Below, piece by piece: positions 1 to 10,480 of a stretch of DNA of 64,000 nt. Under the pieces are notes generated by a model. The model was not told the origin of the DNA. It made no database searches and saw only the letters and a list, made by a program, of their open reading frames with translations. Location of the stretch: NCBI GenBank assembly GCA_028023455.1, contig JAQFVV010000286.1, positions 525,870-589,869 of the forward strand, read 5' to 3'. This stretch comes from Epiperipatus broadwayi (taxonomy: Eukaryota; Onychophora; Udeonychophora; Euonychophora; Peripatidae). The stretch's first letter is position 1. Each line of letters starts with the position of its first letter. A program made the translations under genes and the position numbers.

Positions 1-176
1 ATCCCAGCTGAAGGTCATGGTTCACATAGAGACTCAAAATAATAAAGGGTTTATATGAAAATCAATGATTTAATGGATTCTGATGATTGCAGGATGGTAC
101 AGATATGATTTGATTGATTACTAATGGTTTGAACAGTAATAATAATAATTCTTTATGGCAACATTACACAGAAGTG
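1..176 (-). repeat. partial 3' LTR of the Ty3/gypsy element
   Basis: This stretch matches 10305-10480 with only scattered substitutions, and similarity stops after GAAGTG in both copies. It is therefore the inner part of the 3' LTR; the rest lies left of the window. The few differences between copies suggest a fairly young insertion, although the coding part is heavily broken. Confidence 0.88.
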
Positions 177-559
177 TCCAGTGACAATAGAGGCTGACCA
201 AGGGTTTGCTGACCAAGGTTTATTAGATTATTATTGGCATGGTAACTGTATTGAGATCTGCAAGTCTTTAGTTTCTTCTAAATTTATTACTCTGCTGAAA
301 TTACAATTCTTAAACTATCATCCTATAAAACGATTGATGTTCTTAGCAATTCTTTCTTATCTTTCACATTCTACTAACTTTAGTCTTCTTACTTCATTTA
401 GTTACTATTAGATAGTCCTTAGACAAGATTTATATATCAACAGTCCAGCAATGTAATCAATATGTATTTCAATGATATGAGATCATACACAAAAGGTCTC
501 ACATTTTTGAAAATAATTTAGACTTCCCCTGGATCTGGAGATATTTCACAGTATGGTTT
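177..559. other. 3' non-coding part of the Ty3/gypsy element
   Basis: This lies between the end of the integrase frame and the 3' LTR. It holds a short tandem duplication of GCTGACCAAGGNTTT near 195-225. I see no envelope-like frame and no clear polypurine tract. Confidence 0.5.
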
Positions 560-1620
560 TAATGTTGAGCATTAAAAGTTCCTTTCACCACTCCATCCTT
601 AGATAACAGGAAAGCATTGTTTCTACACTTTTGTTGAATGAGACGTGGTCCTTTATATAGGGGAAAGAACTTCCAGGATTCTCTATTGTTTACATTACTT
701 GGTTCTGGGTTCCTCACCCAGACCAGGTCTCCTATTTTAAAAGAATGTGGTTTAGTGTCTTTTCTCCTCTCTCAAAGCTTAGCCATTTGAGTCATTCATA
801 TTCTAGCCTTACCTGGTCTCTTTTAGGATTTATAGGTCTGTGATTGATTGGTACCCGGGTTTTGACTAGCAGGGGGCATGGTTTTCTGAAGTGGAATCGC
901 ACTGGTGTAAAACCTGTAGATTCATTGAAGGCATTATTAATATATTGGGTCACCTTTTTGTGGTGATTCACCCAACCTCTGTGGTTAACATGTATATATG
1001 TTCTGTAAAGATGGTTGATTTCTTTCATCACTCACTCACAGGGGTTAGATTGGGGGTTTCGAATGGACATTAGTGTGTGTTTGATACCTTGCTTTTCAAC
1101 CCATGCCTTCCATTCTTTGGAGATGAAAGCAGATCCATGGTCTGATAAAGTGGTCATAGGTTTTTTAACTTCATGGATTCCTGCAGGACTTGAATTGCAT
1201 TTCATGAGTCGGCGCTCCATACGGATAAGCACATACATATTTAGAAAATACATCATAAGTTACCAAGAGGTACTGGTAATGCTTAAATTCTGGTAGAGGC
1301 CCTTAGTGATCAATTGCCAATAATTCATTTGGTTTGGATGGAATAATGGGAGTAAGATTGCCAGCATACGATTTGTTTGGGGGTTTACTCCTAGCACACA
1401 CAGCACAATTCCTAAGCGCCACCAACACATGAGTATATAGACCATCCCAGTAAAACTGCTGCCTTAGTGCCCTTCAGTTTTCCTTGGGCCATAATGTCCT
1501 ATTAAATTATGAATATGGTCAATTAAAGGGGTATGTAGGTTGCTGGATACCAGGATCTTCCATGGATTATCATAATCTTTGGTTCAAATTTGCAGGATTC
1601 TATTTCTGATCCTATATCAA
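560..1620 (-). pseudogene. Ty3/gypsy integrase, frameshifted
   Basis: Integrase inserts the cDNA into the host genome. Reading leftward in shifting frames, the two cysteines of the zinc-binding HHCC domain appear as NCAVCARSK (about 1385-1415). The catalytic D,D,E triad can be followed as LLAID (about 1305-1320), SDHGSAF (about 1140) and NPQSNPCE (about 1040). NNAFNESTGFTPVRF near 900-940 is the usual end of the core. About 560-785 encodes FKIGDLVWVR and FFPLYKGP, the C-terminal DNA-binding and GPY/F-like module, ending in a stop at 560-562. Frames change between these blocks and a stop follows LLAIDH, so the protein is dead. No chromodomain is visible after the GPY/F-like part. Confidence 0.88.
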
Positions 1621-2261
1621 CCAATAGGGACCTTGGGATAGTGAACTTGCAAAGATTGTGACTGGTGGAGGGCATCAATTATCCATTGGTAACTTGCTTC
1701 TTTAGCCTGCCAGTATGGGAGCCTATCCAGATCATTTTCTACCTCAGTGTTTGCTGCATTCAGCATTACTGTAAGTGGTTGATCTCCCATGGTTGGATTT
1801 TCTGGGAGTGTCTCAATAGGATGGCAACTTAGGATATCAGCAACGAGATTTTCAGGCCCTGGGCAGTATATTACTTTGTAGTTGAACTTTTGAAGGGATA
1901 AGCTCCAACGGATTAGCCATTCATTAGTTAAATAGCTACAGTTGAGAAAATCTAAGCACATGTGATCGGTGATGATGATGACCTCTGATCCAAGCAAAAT
2001 CTGCTTGAATTTATTGCAGGCCCAGAGAATTGCCAGCATCTCTTGTTCCGTAACAATATAATTTAGTTCTGCCCCTCAAAGGGTACGGCTAGAAAAACTG
2101 ACTACTTGATGTTTACCACTTTCCCCCATTTGGAATATGATGGCTCCTAATCCCTTCTTACTACTGTCGGTCTGGACATAGAAAGGATGCATAAAATTGG
2201 GGTGGTGGAGCATGACCATTTTTAAAAAAGTTTTCCTTATTACTTTCAAACTCTTCATCAT
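1617..2261 (-). pseudogene. Ty3/gypsy RNase H domain with an in-frame stop
   Basis: RNase H degrades the RNA strand of the RNA:DNA hybrid. FYVQTDSSKKGLGAIIFQ (about 2150-2205) contains the first catalytic aspartate in the DSS motif. SFSSRTL follows, then an in-frame stop near 2073, then ELNYIVTEQEMLAILWACNK with the second acidic residue and IIITDH with the third. VIYCPGPENLVADILSCHP (about 1815-1875) is the conserved C-terminal segment that precedes integrase; the usual LSR is LSC here. The two parts share one frame, so a single nonsense mutation breaks them. Confidence 0.9.
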
Positions 2262-2306
2262 GTTTACTTGTCCAGATCCATCATTGGCCTTTCTTTAGAA
2301 GATTTA

Positions 2307-3251
2307 TCAGATGGGGGTGTCTTGTGCAAATCCAGGGTAGAATTTGTGGTAATAATTGCACAACCCTAAGAATGACCGGACGTGTTTTTGGGTGGTAGGC
2401 TTGGGAAATTTCTTGATGGCTACCACTTTGTCCAGGTGTGTCTTAATACCTTGTCCATTTACAATGTGTCCCAGGAAGAATATCTCAGGGAGGGCAAAAC
2501 AACTCTTTTTCAGGTTAACTGTAATATTCCTTTCAGCACATTCCTGGAAAAACTTCTTTAGATACCTTAAATGTTCTTCAATGTTTTGTGAGGCAATCAC
2601 CACATCATCAACATAGCAAACAAGATGTTTCTTAATTTCTTCTGATAAGACCATGTCAATGCATCTCGTCAATCCAGCTCCACTATTGATTAAGCCAAAT
2701 GGAAGTCTCCTGAACTGATGAGTCTGACCATTGTGTCTAAAGACAGTATACTTCCGATCCCTTGGGTCTAGTGTCATTTGCCAGTAACTAACCATAAGGT
2801 CCAATGTAGAGAACACAGTCTTATTGCTAAGTCAAGTGAATATTTCTTGGACAGATGGTGGAACATCGTGCTCAGGGATTGTAATGCTATTGAGCCTGTG
2901 GGCATCTAATCATAGTCGGATAGCACCACTTTTCTTTTTGACTACCACCAAAGCAGTGTTATATGGTGAAGGTCCCTTTTCTTTAATTCCCCAATCCATC
3001 ATCTGTTCTATTTGGTGGTTGACTTCCTCTTTGTTTTGGGATGGGATTGGATATGTCTTAATTTGAAAATAGTTTTCTTCTTTGACTTTAATATGGCGCA
3101 CATAACCCTTAATTTCCCCTGGTGTATTGGAGAATACTTTCACATTGTTGGTGAGGATCTGGTGCAGTTCATCTTGATCTTTTGGGGACATTAATGCTGA
3201 TTCTTGAACCTTTTTTTGATGAGCTCTAGGTCTGCTTCCTGAGCAATACAC
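2307..3251 (-). pseudogene. Ty3/gypsy reverse transcriptase, stops in frame
   Basis: Palm and fingers motifs of a Ty3/gypsy RT are plain. The N-terminal part carries VKVFSNTPGEIKGYVRHIKV and YNTALVVVKKKSGAIRL (about 2912-3130). After two in-frame stops between 2820 and 2912 come FSTLDLMVSYWQM (motif A with its aspartate), FRRLPFGLINSGAGLTR (motif B) and the catalytic box CYVDDVV (about 2610). FLGHIVNGQGI and SFLGLCNYYHKF mark the thumb and connection. Both halves lie in one frame, so substitutions rather than indels broke this part. A frameshift separates it from RNase H at about 2262-2307. Confidence 0.93.
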
Positions 3252-3319
3252 CCTACTCTCATGCAGGTATTAATATTCAGGCCTCTAAAAGGGATTTGTT
3301 CTTTCCTGAAAATCAGCTT

Positions 3320-3820
3320 GCACTGGGCATAATCTATTGTACACTGGTGTTGATATAAAAAATCAGAGCCTATCACAAGGTTATGAATCAATCCAGCTAC
3401 AATCAAAAAGGTGTGTCCAACTGTGGTGGTGCTGAGGGTCATTTCTAGCCAAACTTGGTAATTTTCTGTTTTGGTTTTCTTTCCATTAGCAAGTGTTAAT
3501 TGAACAGCCTGTGTGGGTAATTGTAGGAGATGTTTTTCCTTTTCCAACTGGTCATACTATCCTTTTGATATTAGGGAAACCTGACTCCCTGAATCTAATA
3601 GGGCATGAGTTACCAGGTTTCTTATTTTGATGTTAATGGTGGGAGATGGATCAATGGGTGTCCCTGATAATGAGGTGTCTTCTTCATTGATGATAGTGGA
3701 GATGGGTTTTTCTTGTGACCCCTTTGTGTTCCTGAATCTTTTGTTGGGACATTGTTGGGAAAAAAAACCTAACGAGGTCCCTGAAAATTTTCCAATTGAT
3801 CCTGGTATCTTCTTTGGCAT
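3320..3820 (-). pseudogene. retropepsin-like protease preceded by a decayed gag zinc knuckle
   Basis: The aspartic protease processes the Gag-Pol polyprotein. The active-site strand reads ALLDSGSQVSLIS (about 3560-3605), with DSG where DTG or DSG is expected. The second conserved hairpin appears as LVIGSDFLYQHQCTID (about 3340-3385). A stop separates the two in the same frame. Upstream, SLGFFSQQCPNKRF (about 3750) resembles the second half of a CCHC knuckle in which the histidine has become phenylalanine and the first cysteines are lost; this would be the nucleocapsid end of Gag. The segment runs on toward RT in another frame. Confidence 0.85.
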
Positions 3821-3844
3821 GGTTTGGTTTTGGTCATAGTTTAC

Positions 3845-4135
3845 TCAAGGTTGACTATTCCATTTCTGTGTTGCTATGGATTGAGTCAACAGGGGCTCCC
3901 CTTTCTTCACTTTTTCTTGGGGTTCTGTGTAAAAATTTCCAAGATCCATGGTAGTCAGCAATTGCACTACTTGACGGAGGAAAAACTGAGTGGTTGTTTC
4001 CTTCCCTCGATATTTTTCATGCAAGATTTGCTGAAGAATCTGATCTTGATGCTTCTCACTCCAGTAGCTAGTCAATAATGCTGCTTGGTATTGAAACAGT
4101 AAGGTCTGCTTTGCAGATCTTCGTTTCACCTTTTC
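3845..4135 (-). pseudogene. C-terminal capsid part of gag
   Basis: An uninterrupted stretch of about 94 codons on the minus strand lies between the decayed knuckle and the foreign block at 4140. It has the tryptophan, the glutamine-rich helices and the QQILHEKYRGKETTTQFF segment expected of Ty3/gypsy capsid C-terminal regions. I assign it by position and character, not by a diagnostic motif. It should join the other gag part at 6850, which is 2.7 kb away, so gag has been split by an insertion. Confidence 0.65.
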
Positions 4136-4822
4136 TCACCTACTTCCTACCCTCATACCTTAGTTTGAACCCCAATCTATCGTAGTGTGTCTGCAATACA
4201 CTTATATACTGAAAATCCCACCTAATTTTAAACCATGAGCACAATGCTCGTATTATATATATAACTTATTCCCAAATAAAATAAAATATTATGAATTATG
4301 TATTTGTTCACATAATTTACATTTATTAAAAAGTAAGTTATATAAGTCGTAATTGCGCACAGACTATGATATCCATTTTAAAACATATCAAAATTATAAA
4401 TTGTTAGTTATTTTGTTTGGATCTATTTACAAATATATTACCATCGTAATATATTTTGATTTAAAATAAAATTCATTTAGTAAATATTCGTTTAGTAGAT
4501 AGATTCAAATATTACGATTTAAAATAAAATAATTTTCGTTTTGTTTAATAAAAATCATCCCAAATATTTCTGTTAAAATAAATGAGGGACAATAGTTTAA
4601 TTATATAAGTTTATCTAAAAACAGCAGCTGTCCACTTAAGTTTTCTTTAATTAGTAGCAGTAATTTTAATTAAATCTAGTTTGTAATTCGAATGTCGACG
4701 GGGAAGTTAACAAAAGAAATTAATTAATGTTGAATTCCTTTAGACATTTGGATAGATTTAATTACAGCAGATAAGTCCAATAATTTTGTATGCTCCAGGA
4801 CAAATCTATTGTTAAATTTTAC

Positions 4823-4830
4823 TATAAAAA
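4823..4830 (+). promoter_or_regulatory. TATA box candidate
   Basis: ACTATAAAAAGGATG is a good TATA context. It lies about 30 bp upstream of the tandem repeat at 4854 and 180 bp upstream of the short ORF at 5002. In such AT-rich DNA a chance match is possible, but the order TATA, leader, ATG, donor site is coherent. Confidence 0.4.
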
Positions 4831-4853
4831 GGATGTTTTTCTTTTGTTCTCCA

Positions 4854-4946
4854 TTCTAAGCTTCTAAAGAATTCGGAGTTGTAAAAGGTTTCTGAGTTAT
4901 TCTAAGCTTTTAAAGAATTCTGAGTTGTCTAAAGGTTTCTGAGTTG
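4854..4946 (+). repeat. two tandem 46/47-bp units plus a partial third
   Basis: The unit begins TTCTAAGCTTCTAAAGAATT and ends GGTTTCTGAGTTNT. Two full copies are adjacent, and a third starts TTCTAAAATTCTAA before similarity fades. They lie where the leader of a transcript from the TATA box would be. Confidence 0.8.
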
Positions 4947-5001
4947 TTCTAAAATTCTAATAATTTGCTAACCTTGACATGTCTGAGTAGAGGCATTTAA
5001 G

Positions 5002-5097
5002 ATGGCTATGTCCCCTCGGAATAGCCAGCCGCTGCTCCATGCCATCAGAAATTATCACACGGATCCCGGAACTGCTGCTGCCGCTGCCAAAATATGA
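5002..5097 (+). CDS. 31-codon ORF, unrecognised
   Basis: This short plus-strand frame reads from ATG to TGA in a local patch of higher GC. The peptide starts MAMSPRNSQPLLHAIRN and ends in an alanine run before Lys-Ile. About 65 bases after the stop comes GAG|GTAACC (5162-5168), which fits a splice donor, so the frame could lie in a first exon. I do not recognise the peptide. Chance occurrence cannot be excluded. Confidence 0.25.
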   Translation: MAMSPRNSQPLLHAIRNYHTDPGTAAAAAKI

Positions 5098-6849
5098 ACA
5101 TTCCAGATTTTGCTGCTGAATTATAAAACCTGCCAAACATCTACCTGCAAATGCATTTCCAGAGGTAACCCAAATTAACCCAAGAGCTCTTGTGATTCCT
5201 AACTAACATGCTATAGCTATTTAAAATTGTTTTCCTTATATTTCACAACTTCATTATGTATTTCTTTCATGTATTTAAATATACTTAACATTTTGCTCTC
5301 TATCCTTGGGTTAATATTTTCTATTTATAAAGCTTTCTTTTATTTTATTATGATAATGTGTCAGAATCATCTTTGACCGAGTGAACTATTCCCTCTATTG
5401 AAAGTAAGACGCCACTATTAAGGCATATTTTAAATTTATAATTTTCCAATTTTACTATCTTGCAAATCACTCGTTCGAAGGCGATTCTTTTCTTTAATGT
5501 AATATAATCACATAGTTTAAAATCTACATGCTATTGATTTTAATCTAATATAAGAGTATGTGCAAAGTCAATGATTAAATGTGTCCCTTAATGCATGAGT
5601 GCATATATAAATCTATACTTACTTTTCAAACCCGCAAGCATGCATTTTCTTATTTTAATTACCGTGTTCTACTTTAATTATAAAGTTCATCATTGATGTC
5701 GAGAATGTGCAGACCCTTTTAAATGAATTTCAGGGAATTTGATTGGGCATTTCTCTTAATCCCAGTAAAACCCATTTAGTATGTTTTTATATACACTAGT
5801 CTCGTATTGCTGGTAGATGAATTGGTTATTGAGACCGCTTTGTTTTATTTTTCCAAGGATTCTTTACACGGCTAAGGCCGTTCTCTCCACACTTGCGGTT
5901 TTCAGGCAGAGGGTGTTCACAAATGACACCCCTGGGAATTAAACGCAATCGTCACACAGTCGCTAAGTTTCGGCTGTTCATCAAAATACTTTCCTACGGG
6001 TTAGCGGTGAGACGCCCTCCGTAATTATTCCGGATCTTCAATATTGTTTTATTTTATATTTATTTTACAAAGCATCCGTGACTTAAACGAGTCACACCCT
6101 CCAACTTTAATAAATTCATTATCAGCAATACTGACCTCCCAATGTAACTTTATTATTATTATTCTCAAATAAATGCTTTGATCGTATTCCCATACGTTTG
6201 CTTAGTAAGCTTTAGTCCGTACTATTCTCGAAATCAATAAATATTTTAGAACATTTAATTTCAAATATTGTCTTAAACTTGTCTATTTACTCAAAGCACC
6301 TCGCACATATTCCTATCTTGTCAAGCACATTATCGTAACGCTATTAGCCCGAGGAATAGAATATATCATTCTGTTATTAAAACCTTTTGTCATTACTGAA
6401 ATATAAATGCCAACAGTTATTTAATATGCGTCCCTGTCTCATATAAGCAGACAGTGGCATTATATTTATATAAATAAATTGTGTGAAATCATTTAAAACT
6501 AAATTTTATCTCTTATTTTATTTGATTCCTATCACTGTCTCGGTCTATATATATATATTTCCTGCACTTCTTTTATAAATCCATAGACGTTAATTATCCG
6601 CCCAAACTTATCTTAGTATAGAGTCTTTTGTTTCTCCCTGACCACCAGGCACCGGTAAAAGGTTATACTAGTTGTAGCATCAGATGCGTTATCACGTAGG
6701 TGGCGCTGTGAAATTTGGACTTTAGATTCAAACTTAGTATATCTAGAAGGCAACCCCTCCTAGAATGTTCAGTTTAGTGTCTGGGGTTTGAATTATGCAG
6801 TGTGTTAGCGAGATAGACGATTCTGACCATTACAGTATTCATCAAATGT

Positions 6850-7809
6850 TTGGGGCTTTTCACACATTGACCCCCACCAATTCTTTGATGGGCCCTATAG
6901 ATAATGATTAGCAATAGCAAGTTGATCTCCCTCACTTGCCTGGTAGAAATAGAATAGTTCTTTTAAACTATCCAGGTGGGCCAGAGGATTTTTTCCTTGA
7001 TCTCCTCGGAATACCTTGACCTGGATGAATTTGGCCAGATTTGGCTGAATTCCGGGATCAATCCCTGCCCGGGGATATATCAGTGTGCTAGTTGGGTGAT
7101 CATTATTTATTCATGCATCTATCGGGACCTCAATTTTTGTGGAGCCAGTTGGGGTTTTCCAGTTTTGATCCTTGAAGTAGTATGGTGGTGTTTGTTCCAG
7201 ATCCTTTTTTAGGTCATGGAACAGGTTGAGTTTTCCCAGATCTGGGCCAGACATCTTTCTTTTACTTTCTAGGTTTCGAGTTTCCCATTGGTGTCAGGCT
7301 TGCCATTCCATTCCCTCATGGATTTTTTGCATATCTATTTTGATTCTGACTTGTTCCTCTAGTAATTTGTTAATTGCAGTTTCACACTTTTCCATGCCTG
7401 TTTTGGTCTGTTCACACCCCTCTCGCAGCTCTTTGATATCTTTTGCAGCTTGCATTTCTCTTTCTTTCATATTTATCTCTGTCTTTTGGGATAGTTCATT
7501 CATTTCTTGTAGAGTTTTCTCTGCCATCATTTGGCTTGACTCCTTGTTAATTTGGATCATCCTCATCATACTCTGGAGAATTGCAATCACATTTTCATCT
7601 TTGCCTGGAAATATTTGGGCTGGTTTCATGTCATGTATGAGTGTAAAGGGATCCTTTACAGTGACTTCTGAAATTTGTTCCTTCATGATTTCTTCTTTCA
7701 CTGAGATGTCTGCATCAACATCCTCACTTTCCTTTTTAGTAGGAATATTAGCATCAACCTCTTTATCTGCAATCTCTTTTTCTAAGCTCTGGTCCATTCT
7801 GGATTTCAA
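6850..7809 (-). pseudogene. N-terminal and central part of gag (coiled coil plus retrotransposon gag domain)
   Basis: Gag forms the particle that packages element RNA. From the ATG at 7809 an open stretch of 171 codons is rich in Glu, Lys and Met with heptad-like spacing, typical of a coiled-coil N-terminus. After a stop near 7294 the reading continues in broken frames. About 6960-7050 encodes KVFRGDQGKNPLAHLDSL and then ELFYFYQASEGDQLAIANHY, the conserved core of the Ty3/gypsy gag domain. The same core recurs at 41350-41456 in the third LTR element. Stops follow near 6895 and 6850, where the foreign block begins. Confidence 0.82.
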
Positions 7810-8498
7810 AAGTCTGACACAATAATGGTAATACTACTGATCTTAGAATTCAAAGTTATTTTACTGGAACTATGGCTCACTGAAAGTTTAATACAATTTT
7901 GAACAACTAGAATGTAAATGTATTTTGTATCTTGGAATTTATATAATCACTTATTCGAACATTTGCTTTGCTTACTCTGTCCACTCTTCTCATCATGTTT
8001 TACTGACTGTGTCCTTTCTGACCTGCCATACTAAGTTTTTGTCTGTTTCAAGCTGGATATTTAAATAATTGTTTCAACTTCAACAAAAAAAACTTTACTT
8101 TATCATGAGAATGACTGATTTGTTTTTTGTTTTTTTTTAGCTGGTCACCCTTGGTCACTCCTTGCCTCTGAAATGGACTTTAATCATTATTTTCAAAATT
8201 TAATACATAATCTTGTTGTTATGAATATTACATTGCTTACAATTTTATTACATATTACACCATTTATAAAATTCTTCACTCTCCAAATCTCATATATATA
8301 AAAAAAAAATTGTTGCCAAGAATTACCATGGTTCTTTATTTATTTATTTATTTTTTTGAACTTGATAACAAATTTATAATGGTAATAGGTACTCTATTCC
8401 CTATACCAGGGTGCCAGTTATCAAGGTCAGCAATAATATAACACTTACAGCTAGCTCTAATATAATAATAATAATAATAATAATAATAGAAAAACAGG

Positions 8499-8530
<32 letters not shown>

Positions 8531-10072
8531 GTACTTTTATCGATTATTAACACAGTGTGCCCATATGAATAAACATTAAATACATCTTATTACAACCTTT
8601 TACACATAAGGCTTATGGATGTAGTACATGGGCTTTAAACATTTTTTAAACACCTGAAAACACAAAACAAATTCATGTGTGCATGTAAAACCAGATACAA
8701 AAAAAAAATTCTACATATGGTTGGAATACATGGGTTTCAAAAAAAAAAAACTTTTACAAAATATATATATGGTTGAAAATCCAGGTACCACAGCTAGCAA
8801 AACTTTTACATTTATAGTTATAATCTTGCATTTAAAAGAAAACTTTTCACACAACATTTTATGGTTGTAAAACACAGTCTTTGGTTTTGGTTTTTGACTC
8901 TCACATGAAATAAACTTTACATCACTTTGACATCACTTTATAATTATTTTACATAGTTTGAGTTTGGTATAAATCTAACATTAAGAGAAAACATTTTGCT
9001 AAACTTAATAGCATATACATAACAAATTATTCCATATCACTATGCATTCAAACTCAGGTGAACTAAACAAACTTTTAAGTATATTGGTCCGAGTATATAA
9101 AACTGTATCTATGAAATCTCATTTGGGGATATGAATATTTGTTCAACTGTCAAATCCAGAAAAAAAAAATCGTACATCTATATACTGAGAAAAAGTTTTT
9201 CAAGCTTTTATGCTTGAGATACCATACAACTTTTCCACACATAAGGGTTTCCAAGAACATATATAGCAATGCAATACATATAAAACTTTCAAACACATCT
9301 GTTCCTACACATCGCACATACACACCTATGTACATATATATGCAGCACTACCATATACAAGCACATAGATTTTACACACATATACTTCTATACACATTCA
9401 TAGTACTATACATTATACTTCTATACACATTCATAGTACTATACATTATTGGAAAAGAAAAAAAAAACTTTGGAGAAAAAGTTGAAAAAAAAAAAATCCA
9501 TACACGTGTGAAATTCTTTACACTTTGCTTTAAAATAATCACAACATTATATACTCAATTAACAAGAAAAAAAAAATTCTATACAAATATTTCTCGTTCT
9601 TAGCAAACACAGGAGAAAAGTAGAAAAAAAAACTTTCTACATAGCACAACTCAGAAGTAAAAAAAAAAAAAAATTTTACATATACATTAATGTTATATAT
9701 AGAGTAAGTTAAAAACAAACTCTTATGAAGCTTCAAAAATATGAGCTTTATTAAAATTAGGTCATCTGACTTGATTTTTTATCAATATACATTAATATAG
9801 TAGTTCAAACTACTTTCATATTTTATACAATCTATTTAACAATATGAGTTTTCACTTTTAATTAATGTGTTTATCAAAAAAAATTACAGACTATGGATGG
9901 AAACATGATGTTCCTCTATAATTTATTAACAAACAGTATTTGATTTTATAAAATCAATATGACAAAACTAAATCATTTTATATTCTGGAAAATTATGTAT
10001 ATATTAAATTATATATAGCAAATTATACACATATAGCTAATGAATTATTCAGGGTGTGGGAATAAGTAACAG
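7810..10072. other. long AT-rich leader of the Ty3/gypsy element
   Basis: These 2.2 kb separate the gag start from the PBS, unusually long for a leader, so a further insertion is likely. It contains AAT and TA microsatellites (8461-8530), T-runs, and the oligo-A repeat listed separately. I see no convincing coding frame. Confidence 0.5.
8640..9690 (+). repeat. irregular array of oligo-A followed by CTTTTACA-like words
   Basis: Runs of 7-13 A are repeatedly followed by CTTTTACA, TTCTACA, TTCTATACA or close variants (for example near 8700, 8740, 8802, 8843, 9463, 9568, 9630 and 9658), often then by ATATGGTTG or ACACATAAGG. The spacing is irregular, so this is a degenerate minisatellite or an accumulation of similar short repeats. 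Confidence 0.55.
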
Positions 10073-10092
10073 GCTCCACAATTGGGCGTCCA
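10073..10092 (-). other. primer-binding site, tRNA-Lys-like
   Basis: Read on the minus strand the sequence is TGGACGCCCAATTGTGGAGC, close to the well-known tRNA-Lys PBS TGGCGCCCAACGTGGGGC. It sits exactly at the inner edge of the 5' LTR, where minus-strand cDNA synthesis is primed. The PBS-like sequences at 24214, 43653 and 45438 share its TGG and CCCAA blocks. Confidence 0.7.
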
Positions 10093-10480
10093 AACTCGGA
10101 AAAAAAAACGCAGCCTCTGTGCCAGTCAAAATCGTGTATTCATTCACCAAGACCAATAATCCAAGCAAAAGTACCTTGAATCCAACCATGCACAAGATAC
10201 ATATGTCAGGACAAGGATGAATCCTAACCTATTTGCCTAAACTATTGCCTCTCTGACTAATGGATAACGTTTGTGATGACACTAGCAGTGCTTGGTTTTA
10301 TTCCATCCCAGCTGGAGGTCATGGTTCACATAGAGACTCAAAATAATAAAGGGTTTATATGAAAATCAATGATTTAATGGATTCTGACGATTGCAGAATG
10401 GTACAGATATGATTTGATTGATTACTAATGGTTTGAACCATAATAATAATAATTCTTTATGGCAACATTATCCAGAAGTG
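10093..10480 (-). repeat. 5' LTR of the Ty3/gypsy element, about 388 bp
   Basis: The right-hand 176 bp match 1-176. The left edge is set by the PBS. A polyadenylation signal AATAAA is present on the minus strand at 10297-10302. The ends do not form a clear TG...CA pair, so each boundary is uncertain by several bases. Confidence 0.75.

Larger units (their letters stand above)
4140..6840. mobile_element. unidentified 2.7-kb insertion inside gag
   Basis: Gag coding character stops near 4140 and resumes near 6850 on the same strand, so the block between is foreign. It has no long frame on either strand. It does contain a TATA box (4823-4830), a 46-bp tandem duplication, a 31-codon ORF and a GAG|GTAACC donor-like site on the plus strand, plus a patch of higher GC at 5860-6040. 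I could not align its ends as inverted repeats or LTRs or find a target-site duplication. A solo LTR or a non-autonomous element are both possible. Confidence 0.5.
1..10480 (-). mobile_element. Ty3/gypsy-type LTR retrotransposon, degenerate, interrupted
   Basis: Positions 1-176 recur nearly identically at 10305-10480 in the same orientation, as expected of two LTRs. Between them, on the minus strand, come gag (7809 to about 6850, then 4135 to 3845), protease (about 3820-3340), RT (3251-2307), RNase H (2261-1617) and integrase (1620-560). The order PR-RT-RH-IN is that of Ty3/gypsy elements. A PBS-like sequence adjoins the right LTR. Every domain contains stops or frameshifts, so the copy cannot encode working enzymes. 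The gag is split by a 2.7-kb block. The left LTR runs off the window, so the full length and the target-site duplication cannot be read. No polypurine tract is visible beside position 176. Confidence 0.9.

Noticed and set aside
4140-6840. Terminal inverted repeats at the edges of the inserted block
   Set aside because: TTTGAACCCCA near 4160 and GGGGTTTGAAT near 6781 are weakly complementary, but extending them fails after about 11 bases.
1-10480. Endogenous retrovirus with an envelope gene
   Set aside because: There is no third frame between integrase and the 3' LTR, and the RT and integrase are of Ty3/gypsy retrotransposon type.
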